64,000 nt of DNA from an uncultured Bacteroidales bacterium (GTDB taxonomy: Bacteria > Bacteroidota > Bacteroidia > Bacteroidales > UBA932), in assembly GCA_944326325.1 (NCBI GenBank), contig CALVDQ010000007.1:1-64000 (forward strand), written 5' to 3'. Below, piece by piece: positions 63,282 to 64,000 of this stretch (its first letter is position 1; each line of letters starts with the position of its first letter). The notes below the pieces were generated by a model. It worked only from the letters and a program-made list of their open reading frames with translations, did no database searches and was not told the origin of the DNA. The position numbers were made by a program, and so were the translations under genes.

Positions 63282-64000
63282 TGACCGAAATGCAGATGAG
63301 GAGAGTCATAGTTTTGATTTTGGGCGCCGCCCTGCTTTTTTCATGCAAGTCCCAGTACGAACTCCTGCTGAACAGCAATGATGTCGATACCAAGTACGAA
63401 GCGGCTTTCGCCTATTATAATGACGGGAAATATTCCAAGGCCGCAGCCTTGTTCGAATCCCTGTCGGTGCTGACCACCGGGACGGAGAAAGACGATACAG
63501 TCCAGTATTACTGGGGGTTGAGCAACTACAGGTTCAAGGATTACTATACCGCGGAGACAAATTTCGACCATTTTCTCGAGTATTTCCCGAGAAGTCCGTT
63601 CGCCCCTGAGGCCCGGTTCCTCAGGCTGGACTGCCTCTACCGTTCAACGCTCAGGTATGAACTGGACCAGAATCCGACCTACAAGGCAATGAACGCCATT
63701 TCCGAATATATGCAGGAATATCCGAATTCGGTACATTACGGGACCTGCCAGGAGATGATGGACGACCTTGAGCTCCGTCTTGACACAAAGGCCTATGAAG
63801 CCGCCCGCCTCTACTACAAGATGGAGGACTACATAGCCTCGAGGGTGGCTTTCCGCAATGTCCTGAAGGAGGATTCCGAAAATGTCTACAGGGAGGACAT
63901 CCTGTATTATATAGCCATGTCTTCCTACCGGTACGCCCAGTTGAGCGTCCACCAGAAGCAGAAGGAAAGGTACATGACTTTCGTGGACGATTACCTGAAC
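63281..64000 (+). CDS. bamD: Outer-membrane assembly lipoprotein BamD (partial, 3' end off window)
   Basis: 240 codons are in the window with no stop, so the gene continues. Signal peptide with lipobox LLFSCKS (Cys 20), then SQYELLLNSNDVDTKYEAAFAYYNDGKYSKAAALFESLSVLTTGTEKDD and TPR repeats (YYTAETNFDHFLEYFPRSPFAPEARFLRLDCLY). This matches BamD/YfiO, the TPR lipoprotein of the BAM complex that inserts outer-membrane proteins. A later ATG (63,296 region, MQMRR) could also be the start. Confidence 0.9.
   Translation, partial: MTEMQMRRVIVLILGAALLFSCKSQYELLLNSNDVDTKYEAAFAYYNDGKYSKAAALFESLSVLTTGTEKDDTVQYYWGLSNYRFKDYYTAETNFDHFLEYFPRSPFAPEARFLRLDCLYRSTLRYELDQNPTYKAMNAISEYMQEYPNSVHYGTCQEMMDDLELRLDTKAYEAARLYYKMEDYIASRVAFRNVLKEDSENVYREDILYYIAMSSYRYAQLSVHQKQKERYMTFVDDYLN

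Overview
The window looks like a chromosomal segment from a gut-type member of the Bacteroidota, probably order Bacteroidales. The evidence is: promoters of the Bacteroidota type (TTTG/TTG, about 19-20 bases, then TAnnTTTG) in front of many transcription units; almost no Shine-Dalgarno sequences; SusC/SusD and FimA/Mfa2-type proteins; a fused nuoCD and a complex I operon without nuoE, F and G; DUF4295 and DUF1713 mini-proteins in their usual places. I cannot name genus or species. GC looks moderately high by eye (not computed). I see no rRNA, CRISPR array, phage, transposase or insertion sequence.

Layout. 1-9.3 kb is translation and secretion core: thrS-infC-rpmI-rplT-lepB, then rpmB-rpmG-DUF4295, ftsY and pheT. 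9.3-13.4 kb has a DUF4296 lipoprotein, an amidohydrolase, a radical SAM protein, dtd and deoC. 13.5-23.4 kb, on the minus strand, is the 11-subunit complex I operon nuoA-B-CD-H-I-J-K-L-M-N. 23.6-29.6 kb is a surface-fimbria locus that opens with an HExxH lipoprotein and continues with DUF3575, an OmpA/TPR lipoprotein, a FimA/Mfa1-like stalk subunit and a FimB/Mfa2-like anchor. A tRNA-Leu(CAG) follows on the other strand.

30.0-43.9 kb is one uninterrupted plus-strand N-acetylglucosamine utilisation locus: sugar MFS transporter, nagA, a nagB-like gene, a GH20-like enzyme, a GH18-like lipoprotein, susC, susD, a probable glycan-binding lipoprotein and a GH20 hexosaminidase. Most genes overlap or nearly touch, there is one promoter in front and one very strong terminator behind. 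Together they could bind a GlcNAc-containing glycan at the surface, trim it outside the cytoplasm, import the sugar and feed it to glycolysis. A GlcNAc kinase and a dedicated regulator are not in the window.

44.0-51.8 kb holds glyA, a TrmH-family methyltransferase, a Ca2+-type P-ATPase, an AraC regulator and a TlpA-like lipoprotein. 51.8-58.1 kb is a second carbohydrate region: a truncated GH3 joined to the tail of an unrelated reading frame, an unusual DUF4886-GH3 fusion enzyme and a GH2 enzyme. 58.1-64 kb holds HU, a 30-residue ribosome-type peptide, RNase G, remnants of two divergent genes (an outer-membrane protein and a Kelch protein), a Fur-family regulator, an SDR oxidoreductase, trxB and the start of bamD, which runs off the window.

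The best leads are the two deletion scars (about 52,380 and 60,690), the DUF4886-GH3 fusion, the GlcNAc locus with its non-canonical GH18-like and NagB-like members, the metalloprotease-like lipoprotein at the head of the fimbrial operon, and the AUC start of infC with a strong Shine-Dalgarno in a genome that otherwise lacks them.
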